DNA from: Taeniopygia guttata
Lineage: Eukaryota > Chordata > Aves > Passeriformes > Estrildidae
Assembly: GCF_048771995.1 (NCBI RefSeq)
Contig: NC_133063.1
Coordinates: 16,616,063-16,680,062 of the forward strand
DNA length: 64,000 nucleotides
Direction of reading: 5' to 3'
Below are positions 25,063-37,698 of the stretch, piece after piece. The first letter of the stretch is position 1. Every line of letters starts with the position of its first letter. The notes beneath the pieces are model-generated. The model searched no databases. It saw only the letters and a program-made list of their open reading frames with translations, and had not been told where the DNA came from. A program made the translations under genes and the position numbers.

Positions 25063-26443
25063 TCTTTCCTGGTAGAAGCACTTGTCTGGAGGACAAGTGA
25101 GGAAAAACCCATGAAAAGGGAAAGGGACAAGAACTCAGTATTAAAAAACTCCTAAGAAGAAACAATTACTGAACAGAATGTGATGTCAAGCAAACTCCTA
25201 AAGCACGACATGCACACCTTTATAGACCTTCAAGCTGGTGAACCACAACAGAAATACAAATTTCAATGCTTAAAGTGTCCTGAAAATTGCCAGTTCAATA
25301 GATACCTCATCAGTAAGAACAATTCCAGAGAGGGTGCCCACATGCCTTCTTTCCTGGTTTCACATTTTCTCCTCCTGCCTCATTCTGAAATTACACCTAT
25401 TCACTAAGATAATAGTTTACTGGAAGGAACATACTTTTCCACCCATGTACAAAAGCTGGAAAGAATAAGTTCACAGTGAGATACACTGCTACAGTCAAGT
25501 AAGTATTGTTGGAAATAATATTTAGAACAGCCTGAAAAAATCTCAACTGAGTTACAAAAAAAAAACCCCAAACTTTAGAAACTCTGACATCTAGACATAG
25601 ATGCTGTTTTCTGCATGCCTCCACCAAGTTTTCTCCCATGCTCAGCACTTTCAGGAGAAAATTACAGCAAAAATCAGCAAGAAACAGAGATATAAGACCG
25701 GTAAAAGTTACAAAACTCATGAAACAAGCTCTATTGCATTAGATTTTCAGAATTTCCTGTGTTGCAATTAATAATCTTTAGCAAATTTCTTGGCATGTAC
25801 AAAACATGTAAAATTGCAAGGTCCATATGTCTTAAAACAAATCTTTCAAAGTACACAATCACAGAACCACTTCAGTACCACACATCAAGAAACATGAGTT
25901 AAAACACGCATTATATTTACAGTATAAGATAAGGCCTATAGATAGAAATAATCTTCATCAGTTGGTCTAATGAAATCTTGGAGAACACAAGCCTATCTCC
26001 AGTTCACATGAAATTTCAAACTTACATACAAGTAGGAAAAGTTGGACTAGATAAGTTTAAGTGACATGCAAAACAATTAAGCTATTATCTATGGATTAGA
26101 AATGATGATGAGGTGAGGGGGAGAGGATGGTCAAAACACTGCGTTCCAAGGGAAAGAGGTAAATAGACACTCTGGAATAGCATTTGTCTGTGGGAATAAG
26201 TACAAAACTATGGTCAAGTAAAACCCTCTCATGTCCTGTAGGCTGACAGCATACAGGAGAGCCATGAATTTCATTTCTATCCTCTTGTGCAGGTGTTTGG
26301 CAGCTCACCATTAAGGATGAGACAGACCAGAGGGTATCTGTACAATAAAAATGATTCCCTGCTGCAGTCACAACTGGGCTTTTGTCCTTCAGGCACAGTT
26401 TGTGTGAACAAGCTGTGCAGCACTCACCTGGTTTCACTTACAG

Positions 26444-26666
26444 AGCATTTGATGCAGCAGATGAAGTATCTGCATATCTTGCAGAAAGTTTACATACAAA
26501 ACTTAGGGATATTTGTAGTGCTGCAGATATGTATCTTACTGCAGAAACTGCAGGGACATGTTTTTTTCCAGTTCCTAGACACCAAGTTTTCAAGAATTCT
26601 AAACTGACCAGTAGATTTTCAGTCTGTTCAAGTAGAACTGTAGTAGCTTCAGATTTTGCCCACTGA
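26444..26666 (+). other. exon-like plus-strand ORF, unidentified
   Basis: A consensus acceptor (TTTCACTTACAG) at 26432-26443 is followed by an open frame of 73 codons beginning AFDAADEVSAYLAESLHTKL and ending at TGA 26664-26666. The first 35 or so residues look like an amphipathic, Ala/Glu/Leu-rich helix with consistent codon use; the later part looks random. No donor, upstream exon or family is recognised. It could be a decayed exon, part of an old insertion, or chance. Confidence 0.2.
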
Positions 26667-29600
26667 AAAAAAGATACATAAGCCAGAAGCCACAGCAAAC
26701 TGTAGTCAGTGTACCTAAAATGGTATCTGACATTTCCAGTAAATTCTACTTTCCTACCCTTTGTTTCTTTATGACAGTTTATCTTTGTAAATTATAAATT
26801 GGTGGCGGTCTAGTCTGTTTTTCATTCACTGTTTAAAAACCAGCATATTCTGCTGGAGGAAAATATGCAGAAACACATGAATTATCAACAACTAAAATAC
26901 AGCATATCCAAGGGCACAGTAGGAAATATGGCATGTGCTAAAACAGGGAAAATGAATGTAATAATTTTTACTGCTTCTCTTTCAGAAATTAAATGTTTAA
27001 TAATTTGTGTAAGAGATCAAGAGTGGAAACTTGCATTTTAGTCACCCATCTGTCATTCACTTACTGCATGAGTCACAGATTATTTGGGCCCCAAGCCTGT
27101 AACATGAGGAAAAAAAGTGGCCACCAGCCTCACTGGAACATTGTGAGGGTTAGTTTAGAGAACGCTTTGAGCTCAGCTCAGTGATGCATCTGACTACAAG
27201 CCTACTTTTAAGTAAATAAACAGCTACATTTAAGTCAACAACTTTCACACAAAAGTGACAGATTTGCCACATTCACCTTAGGGAACCAGAATAAGATGGT
27301 AGGGAAAAATCCAAATAAAAATCAGGGAAAAGCATTTAAACTACTTCTCATACAAACAATAAGAAGTGGTATACAGATATCTGCAGTCTCTAGAAAAACA
27401 CAAATCCCAACCTAACAGCTACAGTGTAGGACTTCAAAGGAGAATATAGAATATTTTCTATGTAATGGCAATATACTTCAGAGAGGTAAAGTTGAGTTCT
27501 GGCACTACCTTGAATCACTGGGCCTTCAATCCTACTCCAAAGAGAAGGGCAGTAAGATTAGATATCTATTGTTAAATGAGAAAAGCCCTTATATATAGAT
27601 TATAAGCATATATGAAAGTATAGACTATAACATGCAGTAGGGAAAAGACTCAGATCCGATATTCAGCTTCAGTAAACTGGCATATGCAAAACACTCCTGA
27701 GTATACTCATACAGTCACTTAATCATCAAAGGGTTGTCATGTTTAAGTTATATTTTAAAAATTAAATTATATTTAAAAAGTTATATTTTAAACATGAATC
27801 TGCATAATAACACACTCTCTTCTGTATCAGCATGTAGATTTCTTTCTTTGGCAAAGCTGTTAAGTTCTTAGAATTTTTTCTTCAGTCCAACTCAAGCTTC
27901 AGCAAATGATATGTCACCCCTCATTCTGCATACCTGAAGGACTGTCTCGGCAGATTTTAACAGTGCATCAACCACAAAAAAAATGCTGCTTGAAAAACTG
28001 AATTATTGCAGCTGCACACCCACATTCTTTTGTCTTGTCTTTGTATGACCCAAGTTAAATGAGTCTGCATTAAAAAAATAATTAAGAGCTGCAAACCACA
28101 GCCAATCACATCCAGTGAGAACAGACTCTCTGAATCCCCAAAGGACTCTTCATGACACAGAAGTCTCTGAATCTGTCTCAGTACTACATGCTTTCGACAT
28201 TAAGAATTTACATAGGTTCAGAGAGCAACAAGGTTGCAGAAGATAATTCAGTTGAGGATTACTGGATAAATAACACTGCCTCGAGTTTAGGAAGTCCCTG
28301 AAACACAAGTGGAAGCAGTAGCATCACAATGCAGTAGCTTCATCAGATGACTATTACTCACCACTGCCAGACCCCAGGTAATTGTCTGGATGGACACTTG
28401 GCCTGACGTGATGTGGCCACTCTCATACTACGCTTTAAGGCCTCGTTTACCTGTCTCTCACCTTCACTTTTCCAAAATCGCCTCTCCTCCTCTAACGACC
28501 AAATCCCCCTCAAACTCAGCCACTGCAACTGCTCACTGTGATCAGCAACACATTTACACATTTACCTGATCACTTACATTAACGTGCCACAGTGATACAC
28601 AGCAGCTAAAATACAGTACAGTTTTCATTTTGCTGTACGAATTGTGGCAATGTAGCAGAAAGGCACAGCATATACCAGGTATTGCATGAGGGCACATGAA
28701 AAAGGTCTTGTGAAAAGGGTTTCCTACTGATGAACTAAAGAAGACTAACTTGACTGTATAGCGGAATGCCAACATAATTCATGGCTCTAAAGTATCTCAG
28801 AAATCACAGAACTACATGAGTTGAGAACCCAGTGAAAAAGGAACAGTGACTTAACTTACGCAACATGATACGTTTGTAGAATTTTGTAAAAGAAAAAACA
28901 TGCTATAATTTTCCTTTTGTAAAAAACACAAACAGCATATCTGGGATATTTCAAAACAGCAAAATCTCAATCTTGAAACAGCAAAACAAAGCCCTGTAAT
29001 CCACCATTAGGTATGCATTCTCCTGAGCTGGTGGCTACACTCATATTTTGGCTTACCTACAGTGAATTCCATTCTAGGAAACTTCAAGAACTCTGCGCCC
29101 TACTGCCAAGTAGTGCAACATCCGGCCAGGTATAGCTAGTCATCTTGTATGACTGTACTACTCTTTTTCACATGTTCTTCTTAATCCCACGTGCCAAAAA
29201 GATAGAAGAGCTACTAGCACATAATTTCTGTTAACCTACTTCACAGCAAAGCATTAAAATCAGTTATAAGTGTAAAGTATGCGTTCTTTTGTGCCTTCAG
29301 TATTTTCTTCCCATATTGCCAAATACATAACTTTTCTCCCTCACATCTTTGCTCAACTTTTCTACTCCTTTTCCACTTTCTTTCTCAGTATTACTATTCC
29401 ACAAAAATATTTCTGTGGATTTCTACACCCACATCTACAAATAATTCATTCCCATTTGTCTTGCCAAAAATACCTCCATTAAACCAATAGTGAAATCCCT
29501 TTAGGTACAAATAAGCTGAGAACGTATCAAGTCTAATCACAATTTGAATCCAAACAAGGAACTGCAATTTACAACACAGACTTTAATCATGTTTTGGTGC

Positions 29601-30480
29601 ATACCATAGGTGATTCTACACAACAGCCTTACTAAGGCAAAGCATGAATCTTACTGATATACTACAGATTATATTCCTATGATTTAATTTTTTAATATAC
29701 AGAAAGCAAGATTTACTGGGTAGTAAAGATTTACTGGGTGACAATTTTCCCAATAATTTCTGTCTGAAGCTTTTTAAATCTCTGGTGCATGCACACAGAA
29801 GGTAAAGAACAGTTCATCGCAAGCACTATGGGACAAGTTTCCTTGAAGTCACGCATTATGTGGCCCATCAGCCAAGGAGCTCCTTCAGCTGCAGGGCGGA
29901 GGCAGCAGAGGTGTGCCCTTACAGCTATGGAGGCTGCAGCATCAGCCTCCAGCAGACAGTGGGAACCAGGTTCCCTCTCCTCCCCGGCTCCCCCCAGTAT
30001 AAGGCAAAATCGAGAGAAGACACATCTCCAATCTTAGCACAGAGCAGTCAGAGCCTTCCCACAGCTAAAGAAGCCAACAGCTCCATTCTATTCAACAGGT
30101 AAGATGAACAAAACTGAGTCACTGCTTATTTTCTGCAAACAAGACTTCTACAGCAAGAATCTGGACTTGCCTCAAAACATACAAAACCAGTATGCTAAAA
30201 CTGTTTAATAAAACTTCTGAAACACACTGGACATACAATATAGGAAGTTAATGACTGTGCTTTGTATTTAAAGCACACTTAAAGTTATCCATAATTAAAT
30301 AACATTCCTAGTCCCAACTGTCCAAGGCATGCAGACATTTCTTCACAGATTTGGTAAGAATGTTGTTTTGAAGTATTTAAATAAGACTGAAAAGCACCTA
30401 TCCCACTGCCCCCCGTCAGGAAATAAACCTCCTAATTCCTTTGAAATACAAGCTACTCAAATATGTATCAACTAAAATTT

Positions 30481-30498
30481 AAAAAAAAAAAAAAAAAA
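30481..30498 (+). repeat. A18 tract
   Basis: Eighteen A followed by GAAAGAAAAG. No recognisable retroelement body is attached on the 5' side. Confidence 0.9.
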
Positions 30499-31707
30499 GA
30501 AAGAAAAGTTGCAAAAAAACCAAAGTAGTCTTGTGTTCTGTGTTCTACCTATTTTTATACTCATGCCTTAAAGGAAAAACAACCTTTTTTTGGTCCCTTG
30601 GTTTGTAAACTTGGAAGAAAAGTGAACTGTACCACCAAAAGGTAACTTCCATTCACAGGACCTGTAACAGCTAGGAAACCTTCAGAAGATTTCATAGGCC
30701 CTTCTGAAAGCAATGGTTTTTACACACAAGGGCCAACATCTTCTACTAGTTAGTGTCTCTAACAACTAGCAACAAGATGAACTGGCTAAAAGCTTCCAGC
30801 CAATCCTTAATACCCCTTTCCCCACAAAATACTGTGGGGACAATGTGTTAATATTTGTCATTAAAAAAACATGCAGTGTTCTACTAGAAAATATATATCC
30901 CCATCTCAAAACAGCACATACCACAGCTCCTGAGAACAGACTAATGCCACCAAAAATTTGAAGTACTACTTTATCCTCCTTATTACATTGTCTTTGTCGA
31001 GCTACAGCTGCTTTTCTGCTTTTAGAACTACTCAGAAATAAAAAATCTCTTCCCATTCAAGGAAACCATGTCACTAAATACGCATTTAAATATAACCAAG
31101 GGTATTATCTTCAGCACACAGCTCTCATCTAAGCTGTGTGATGTAGCAAAAATGCAGTGCATTAATCGCTGCACACCCTCCTTTCTTAGAGGGGCTGCGA
31201 TGATGTACAGCTCTCACTCTTTCTTACGTGCCTCTGGGGCAGCGAAGCAGCTGCTGGTTATCAGTCACAAGGACGGCACTCCACGACAGCCCAAGCACTC
31301 GGCGATGCCTGTGACAAGCCCCGGCGCAGTCCCGCCGCGGTGCGGACCCCAGTCCGGTCGCTCACGGCCGCGATCCCGGCGCGTCCGGCCGGGCGCGCCA
31401 ACAAAGCGGCGGCCCCTGAGCGCGGCCCCGGCGCCGCACCTGCCGCGGAGCGGCCGCGCGGAGCGGCGCGAGGCCCACACCTGCCGGGCACGCGCGGCCC
31501 CGGGCGGCTCCTCAGGGCGGCCGCGCCCGCCGCCGGCTGCCGCCCGGCCCTGCCCGCCCCGCCGCCGGCTGCGGCTGCCGCCCCCGCTCCCTCCTTCCCT
31601 CCCCTCCCGCCGGCCCTGCGAACAAAAGAGAGGCCAGCGCGGCGGCTCGGCCCGCGCCCCGCCGGTCCGGCACGGCCCGGCCGCGGCCAGGCCGGGCGCG
31701 CTCTCAC

Positions 31708-31790
31708 CTGGGCCCGGCGCGGCGGCGCGCTCGGGGCGGCGGCGGCGCGCTCAGGGCGGCGGCATAGCGCTCCCCGCCCCGGACACGGCG
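31708..31790 (-). other. CEMIP2: inferred CEMIP2 5' non-coding exon 1
   Basis: On the minus strand, CCCAG|GTGAGAG at 31708/31707 is the best donor in the island, and the CCAAT box 141-147 nt upstream suggests a start near 31770-31800. It would splice to the exon 2 acceptor at 19852, giving a short leader. The start point is a guess; only the donor is seen. Confidence 0.45.
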
Positions 31791-31843
31791 GGAGGCCGCC
31801 GGCTGCTCGCCAACTGCGCCGCTCCCCGCCTCGGCTGCCGCCC

Positions 31844-31855
31844 TTACGCAATTGG
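31844..31855 (-). promoter_or_regulatory. CCAAT box overlapping a C/EBP-like site
   Basis: The minus strand reads CCAATTGCGTAA. CCAAT (NF-Y type) and ATTGCGTAA (C/EBP or PAR-bZIP type) share three bases, in the middle of the CpG island and in the orientation of CEMIP2. Confidence 0.5.
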
Positions 31856-32287
31856 CAGCGGCCGCGAGCCCCGCGGGGCGACCCGGATCGCGGGCCCCGA
31901 GCGGAGGCGGCCGAGCCCCGCCGCCGCTGCCCCGCCTCCCGCGCTCCCGCCGCCCCCGCGCCGGGGGAGGAGCGGGGCCGCCCGCCCGCCCCTCGCCCGG
32001 CCCGGCCCGGCCCGGCCGCACCTCCGCTCCGCGCTGCCCGGGCGCCGCGCTGCCCGGCCCGGGCCTGGCGTTTACTTCCCTGAGGGACTGCATCCCTCGG
32101 GCCCTCCCGCTGCTGACGGGACACCCAGGCGCCGCCTCCCGCGGCACCCGGGCCTGGGGGGCAAGAGGAAGCAGGGGGTACTTTGTATCCGTGCCCGGCT
32201 ACGGCTTTCCTGCGGGCAGAGTGGAAAAGAGCTGATTTGCAGCTCAAATACTGGACATACCGTTAGATGCCGATGTCTGTGTTAAAG

Positions 32288-32360
32288 TAATAGTAACAAA
32301 GTAGTTGTTGTACTAGTACTAATAATGATAATAATACTTATAATAGTAACAATAATAATT
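32288..32360 (+). repeat. imperfect TAA/TAG-rich simple repeat
   Basis: A degenerate trinucleotide tract (AATAATGATAATAATAC and similar) on the outer shoulder of the CpG island. Confidence 0.75.
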
Positions 32361-32396
32361 CCACAGTCATAAACGCGCAGGTGCTGCCTGGGCAGT

Positions 32397-32538
32397 GTGG
32401 AATGTGCGCGAGGTACGAGAGCCAGGCGGCAGCGAGGGAAGAGACAGAATGCTAACTCCGGAGAGGCAGCGGGGAGGGATGGAGGGACGCCCGGAGCGCA
32501 GGAGAGTCAACAGCAGCAGAGACACGCGGCGGCTGTCG
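32397..32538 (+). ncRNA. possible divergent transcript, first exon
   Basis: On the far shoulder of the CpG island the plus strand is purine-rich, moderately GC-rich and ends at a consensus donor, CTGTCG|GTACGT (GT at 32539-32540). This fits an upstream antisense or lncRNA first exon pointing away from CEMIP2. No ORF worth naming and no second exon is identified. Confidence 0.25.
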
Positions 32539-32928
32539 GTACGTGCAGGCTGAAAAAAGTTACTTACCGCGGTTGTAGTCCGGGCAGTCTGACCAGGGGA
32601 AAGAGCCGACTGGAGAATCTGATTCCACTTTCTGATTTAGTTGCTGTTTGTTTTGTCTTGTTTGAATTTTGTTTCGGGTTCTAATGTTTTTTAAGTAAAA
32701 TCAAACTAAAGCCAAAAATGTTTTGAATTTCAGGGAACCCCTGCCTGAAGCTGTTACACAGCAAAGAGCATCAATTGGCATAGGCTATAAGAGGGACTGT
32801 CAAGCCTCAGAGCACCTCAGGCTGTCAGCTTTGATGCAAATCTGACAAGGGGCTTCTCTTAAGTTTGGGACCTCCCACCGTTTCACGCAGCAAGGTTGGG
32901 CCACACTCATTACTAATGAGCCAGTAGG

Positions 32929-32950
32929 AAAAAAAAAAAAAAAAAAAAAA
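32929..32950 (+). repeat. A22 tract
   Basis: An uninterrupted run of 22 A, about 0.8 kb beyond the CpG island on its outer (intergenic) side. No attached retroelement is recognised. Confidence 0.95.
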
Positions 32951-34104
32951 TAGCATGCCCTGATCGGATCCAAGATGGTTCAATGAAATGCTTCGGGAAA
33001 CACAAGCATTTCCCAACATAGTTATTTCCTTGGGAATATTTCAAACAGATGAAGTCAAAGTGATAACTCACTTGTATGTCTATGAACACAGCCCTACTAA
33101 CTTTGCCTCTAGCGATTTCCTCTTTGTTTAAAGCATAGTAAGCATAGCCTGTGTGGTGTGCTTATAGCACACGGAGACATCTAGCGCCTAAATATTAGAC
33201 TGCAAATCAGCTTCCGAAATCTTGGAGATCACAGTCAGATCCATTGCTTGCAATGTTCCACCCCAGTACTGCAGGGTGCGGAGCAGTTTTACTGCAAACC
33301 ATCGCACCACTGAATAGCAGCTGCCCGTGGAAGGCAGCACAGGCAGGGAGCCCAGTGGAATGAGCAGCTGCACTAGCTCAGGAGGGGACTGTGACTGCAG
33401 CTCTGCTGCACAGCTTGAGCTTCAGGCCTGAAAGGTATAGCAGTAATTGACTCAAGTCAGAGATTTGCCTGTATAGGCACAAAACAGGTTGAGACAGTTC
33501 CTAACTTGCCTTTGTCACTAAACCACAGAGAGGAAAGCCTGTAGGTATATGAATAAGACAATCTCATCTTGGTTTTACAGTGTGTCTCTACTTCTATTCT
33601 CTCTTTGTTAGGCCAGGAGCACAATCATTCTAACACGTGTAATTGTAAAACTTTGCCTCTTTTTAACAAACATATACAAACTGAATACTTACGTTTGCCA
33701 ATTACTTTGGCTGAAATTAAACTGAAGGTAAGCACTGCTTATCTACTAGAAAGCTATTAGTCCAAGAACAGAAAGTATTTACTTTTTTTATATACTTGTC
33801 TAAAGAAAGAGTAAATACAGACTGCTGACCAACATTCTCAGCCAGAAGCCTGAGAAAAAGGTCATTTCAGTGATACTCAAGTGCAGATGTTTTTGCCAGT
33901 ACTACTGTATGGGGGCATAAAGTAAAACATTTCTACGTACTTAAATAGTCTGAAAGGAAATATATTGCATTAGGTATTTGTGTAGGAGAAAAAAAAAAAG
34001 TAGGAGTGCACATGTATGTATATTTTAGACTTCCCATATAATACATTATTTTCAGTCTCAGGCAGGTCACAAACACCTTTGAGCTATAAAAGCACTAGAT
34101 CATA

Positions 34105-34437
34105 AGACCATAGAAAAATTAAGGCTTGAAAAGACCTTTAAGATCATTAAGTCCAGCTGTCAACCCAGCACCCACAAGCATGTTCACCATTAAACCATGT
34201 CCTCAAGCACCATATCCACAGGTTTTTTTTAACACTTCCAGGGATAGTGACTGCAACAAGCTTTACAAACCTTTCTGTCAAAAAAGAAAATCCAAAAACT
34301 GAATCTAAAACTCCTCTGGTGCAAATGAAGCTATTTCCTCTCATCCTGCCACTTGTTACCCAGGAGAAAAGACTGACACTCATCTCACTATGACCTCCTT
34401 TCAGGTTGCTGTAGATCTCTTACAGAATGGAATCGTC
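34105..34437 (-). repeat. CR1 LINE 3' fragment, minus orientation
   Basis: The plus strand reads 'gaccatagaaaaattaaggc', 'aagatcattaagtccagctg', 'acttccagggatagtgactg' and 'gccacttgttacccaggaga', a reversed and decayed CR1 3' end. Confidence 0.85.
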
Positions 34438-37325
34438 ATCAAACAAAAATAATGTTTTTAAATAATGGATACATTTGAATAAAACAATTCCCAAATGCCG
34501 TAAGTATGCAAAATGCTGGACTTTGAAATTTCTTGAGTATTTGAAATCTCTCTATCAAACTCAAATGATGCACTAAAGCCTTACTGCATCTCCATCCAGT
34601 ATCAACATGCTGCTTTGGGTTTCAGCAGACAAAATGTTGGTAAAGTGTATAAACCAAAGTTTAAAAATTACAAAAGATGGACTTGAAAGAGATAATTGAT
34701 TAGACTATGGTCTAATGATTTTAAAATAAGCAAAGAAGGAAGCAGCTTTTGTCCTTCTGAATAAAAAGAGGTACTAAGAGAGAGGAGGGAGCAAGTTAGG
34801 AAGCAACAGATGCGAGTAAGTAAGTATAGGCAGTTACCAGTTAAAATTATGTCCTATTGTCTCAATTCCAATGCAGATCCTTAGAAAATATTGTAGTTGG
34901 TCTATTTAGATAAGAGAGCAAATGTACCTATTTCTTGCCCTATTTAAGCCTTTCTTGCATAAATCCCAGGTACTCTGTGGTAATACCTTTTCCATACAGT
35001 AGCCATGTTTTAAATTATCATAAAAACCATACAGATTTCTAATTAACATTCTGGAAGTTTAGAACTTGTGTCAAAATAAAAGTTAAATTAATAAAATAAT
35101 GCAAACAATGCCTAGGCTGGGGGAAAGTTTGCTCTTGGTAAAAACTTGATCTTTGACATATTGTGTTTCAACCAAAGGTAACAGCAGTTAATAAAATGTA
35201 ACAACAGTTTGAGGGAGAAGAGTAGAGTACAAAATGCATACTGGGGGAATGTAGAGGTAATTTTTAACCAAATTTAGTCGGGAGCAGATTTAGTGCATCA
35301 TCTTTCCCTGCTCACTGAAAAGCCAATAAGTTTTGGGGTTTTTTTCTGCATGTCAAGACAACCCATATGCAACTCATTTACTTTTTGCAGGTTTACAAAA
35401 CAGTGTGACCTATTGCAGAGTTCTGGTAAATCCTACCTGTCATTCTCCTCTGCCACTTTGTATGTTTCCAAAATTTTGACAGTGGAGAAACTTGTCAGAA
35501 TTTTAAGATTCTGGGTCATATAAAGATGAAAAACTGTTGAAAACCAACAAAACCTGATATATTTTTAGTGGCTTTTAGATTTCCTCCTCAGTAATCAATT
35601 GCTGATAGCAAATCAGCAAAACTCTTAAAAAAAACTTGTGTTCATGGAGTATTATAGGCTGCACTGAAGGGTGAAAGGAGAATTAATATATTGGGGTTTT
35701 AAAAGAATAGTTGAAAATAAGTATAAAGAACAAATAAGAATGGGAGGAGGAAGCGGATATGCATAGATGGAACACATGAATGAGAGTGCATAGCTGAGAC
35801 AAAAGGAAAAAAGAAGAAAACAGCAAAATCACAAAGCTGATATGAGTACAAGAAAGCTGTATTTTGCCTTTTACACATCTAAAGTGCAGTTTGATGAAAG
35901 ACAAAATGCAACAAAGCCATATTGCATCAATTTTAAGTATCATCAGAATAGAAGTCACAATTCCCTACCAAATCAATTCATCCATTTACATTAAGAAACA
36001 CAGATACTACTTTCCTGTTGTGTTTAGATTTTATTTCAACATTGTTAAAAAACATTTGATTGTGATTGTCTTTTTTATTTAAAAATGTTTTCCTTGGGAA
36101 AGCTTCTCACATCAAGTGTCCACCTTCCAAGTCACTTCAATATTTATTTTGATGTGAATTGGGTTGACATTTACATCAATTTTACAAGCTAAGTGCAACA
36201 GTAAATTTGCCTTGCATTTAAGGTAAATATTGATGGAAACTGATTGGCAAATGAGTGACCAGAAACATAACCATAAGGACTGCTGGTTCTAGTTGCTTAT
36301 TTGGTCAATAAACATAAACAATATGTAAACAAAAATAATATGTAACAGTGTTTGCAATATGTAGTCAGATCCATGGGAGTTGAATTTGGAGTGCTGTGCT
36401 CATGAGATGAGCACCTTTTAAGACCTGTCAGAAAGTTATGATTATGAATAAGGCAGACTAAAAATTGTTAAGTGCACAATTTCCGACAAATTGCCTGCTA
36501 GACTTTGGTGGAGACTATTTGAAATATCTATGACCATTTGCTTTTCATCTCATATGCCTGGTGTAATTGCTTTTAGATTGTTCACACAATGTTTCTATGT
36601 GATAAATTTAAGGCCTCAATTTTTTGTTTTGTTTTTATCTTAACAGAGAATGATTTTGGTTAAAACCCTGTGAATTTTACAAGAAGAGCAGAGCTTAAGG
36701 CACAGATTTCTGATTTGCATCCACATACTAGTAAGCCAGAAACATGACAAAATTGAGTTCCTTTAATTTTTCAGAGAGACAGAGAGTCTGACTTCCACTG
36801 TAGAGAAATGCATTTTAACTGGTCTGCTCTTATGGTTACTTATTATCTATCTGACTGAAGAGAAATATAAATATTTTCACAAGGTGAAATGCTCCGGAAT
36901 ATTACTTATTTTGAAAGCATTTAAACATTTGGAAAACAATAAAGTTGTAATGCTCCTAAATTAGTGCCAAAACCAGATATGGAAAGTTCTAAAACCCTGT
37001 ATTCACTAGTACCTCATTTTGTCCCAGAAGAAACATATGTAGGTAGGAACAATGTGTATTTGAAATTATTAAAGTCAAACTGTAACATTAGGACACTAAG
37101 ATAACATTGTTTTCCATGGCATTAAAACCACATAAAAACAGAGCTCTCCATGAAACACAAGAAGATACATTTCTTACACATGATTATTTGCTTATGTAAA
37201 TCTTCTTACAAAGCTTTTGAACTTGTCTATTCACATTTACACCATAGTACTCAAAATGTCATTCTTTTATAAAAACTTCTGTGAAATTCAACAGAAACAC
37301 AATTGACAAATGTTTAAGTAATATT

Positions 37326-37698
37326 TTAGAATAAGGCACTTATGCTTACCTTGTTTTGTAACAAAGTAATAACATGCGTATGTAAAATCAGAGGGGATTG
37401 TTTCCAGTAAATTTTCAGTTTTCTGCCAACAGAGCGTGTCACCAAATGACGGACTGAACCTTTTTCCTTTTTGGAAGCACAAATACAAATGTGAATCACA
37501 GTTACAGGAAAAGTTATCTGTTGGATTACGTGCATAGGATATCATCCTGACCTTTTGGGGTTTTTTTAACAAAAAAGCCCCAGGAACTGAAGTGTCTAAT
37601 ATGAATGACAGCCAAATGCAAAAACAATAAGTATTTGTTTGCCCAAGAGAAATGAATACTTTGATTCTCTGAGATGCATTTGCAATCCTGAAGAACAT
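37326..37698 (-). other. Cys-rich unidentified ORF
   Basis: A minus-strand open frame of about 120 codons contains NFSCNCDSHLYLCFQKGK and TYACYYFVTKQG and is followed by a donor-like GTAAGC. No acceptor, start context or family is convincing, and a second minus frame overlaps it. It is most likely chance, but it is the longest frame in the intergenic region with ordered Cys spacing. Confidence 0.15.

Larger units (their letters stand above)
19852..31707. other. CEMIP2 intron 1 (5' UTR intron)
   Basis: The stretch runs from the exon 2 acceptor to the inferred first-exon donor at 31707/31706, about 11.9 kb. Contents: a two-copy repeat (20336-20379), an (AAAT)n tract (about 21974-22004), a CR1 LINE (24155-25062), an exon-like plus-strand ORF (26444-26666), a GC-richer unclassified patch (about 29870-30020) and an A18 tract (30481-30498). 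No other gene is recognised. A further 5' UTR exon within it cannot be excluded. Confidence 0.6.
31330..32180 (-). promoter_or_regulatory. CpG-island promoter of CEMIP2
   Basis: A sharp switch from AT-rich to very GC- and CpG-rich DNA marks an island of about 0.85 kb at the expected 5' end of CEMIP2. On the minus strand there is a CCAAT box (31855-31851) preceded by multiple GC boxes (for example around 31925-32010). Next to it is a C/EBP-like ATTGCGTAA (31852-31844). A GTGAGAG donor lies 144 nt downstream of the CCAAT box. The CCAAT orientation and donor both point to minus-strand transcription. No TATA box is seen. The long open frames through the island on both strands reflect lack of AT-rich stops, not genes. 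Confidence 0.85.

Noticed and set aside
26096..26698. two adjacent minus-strand ORFs (113 and 86 codons)
   Set aside because: They are separated by an in-frame stop and mirror the plus-strand exon-like frame; no family or splice support.
31068..32285. 405-codon plus-strand ORF and overlapping 328-codon minus-strand ORF
   Set aside because: They lie in the CpG island, where stop codons are rare in all frames; composition is almost only Pro, Arg, Ala and Gly, and several frames on both strands are open at once.
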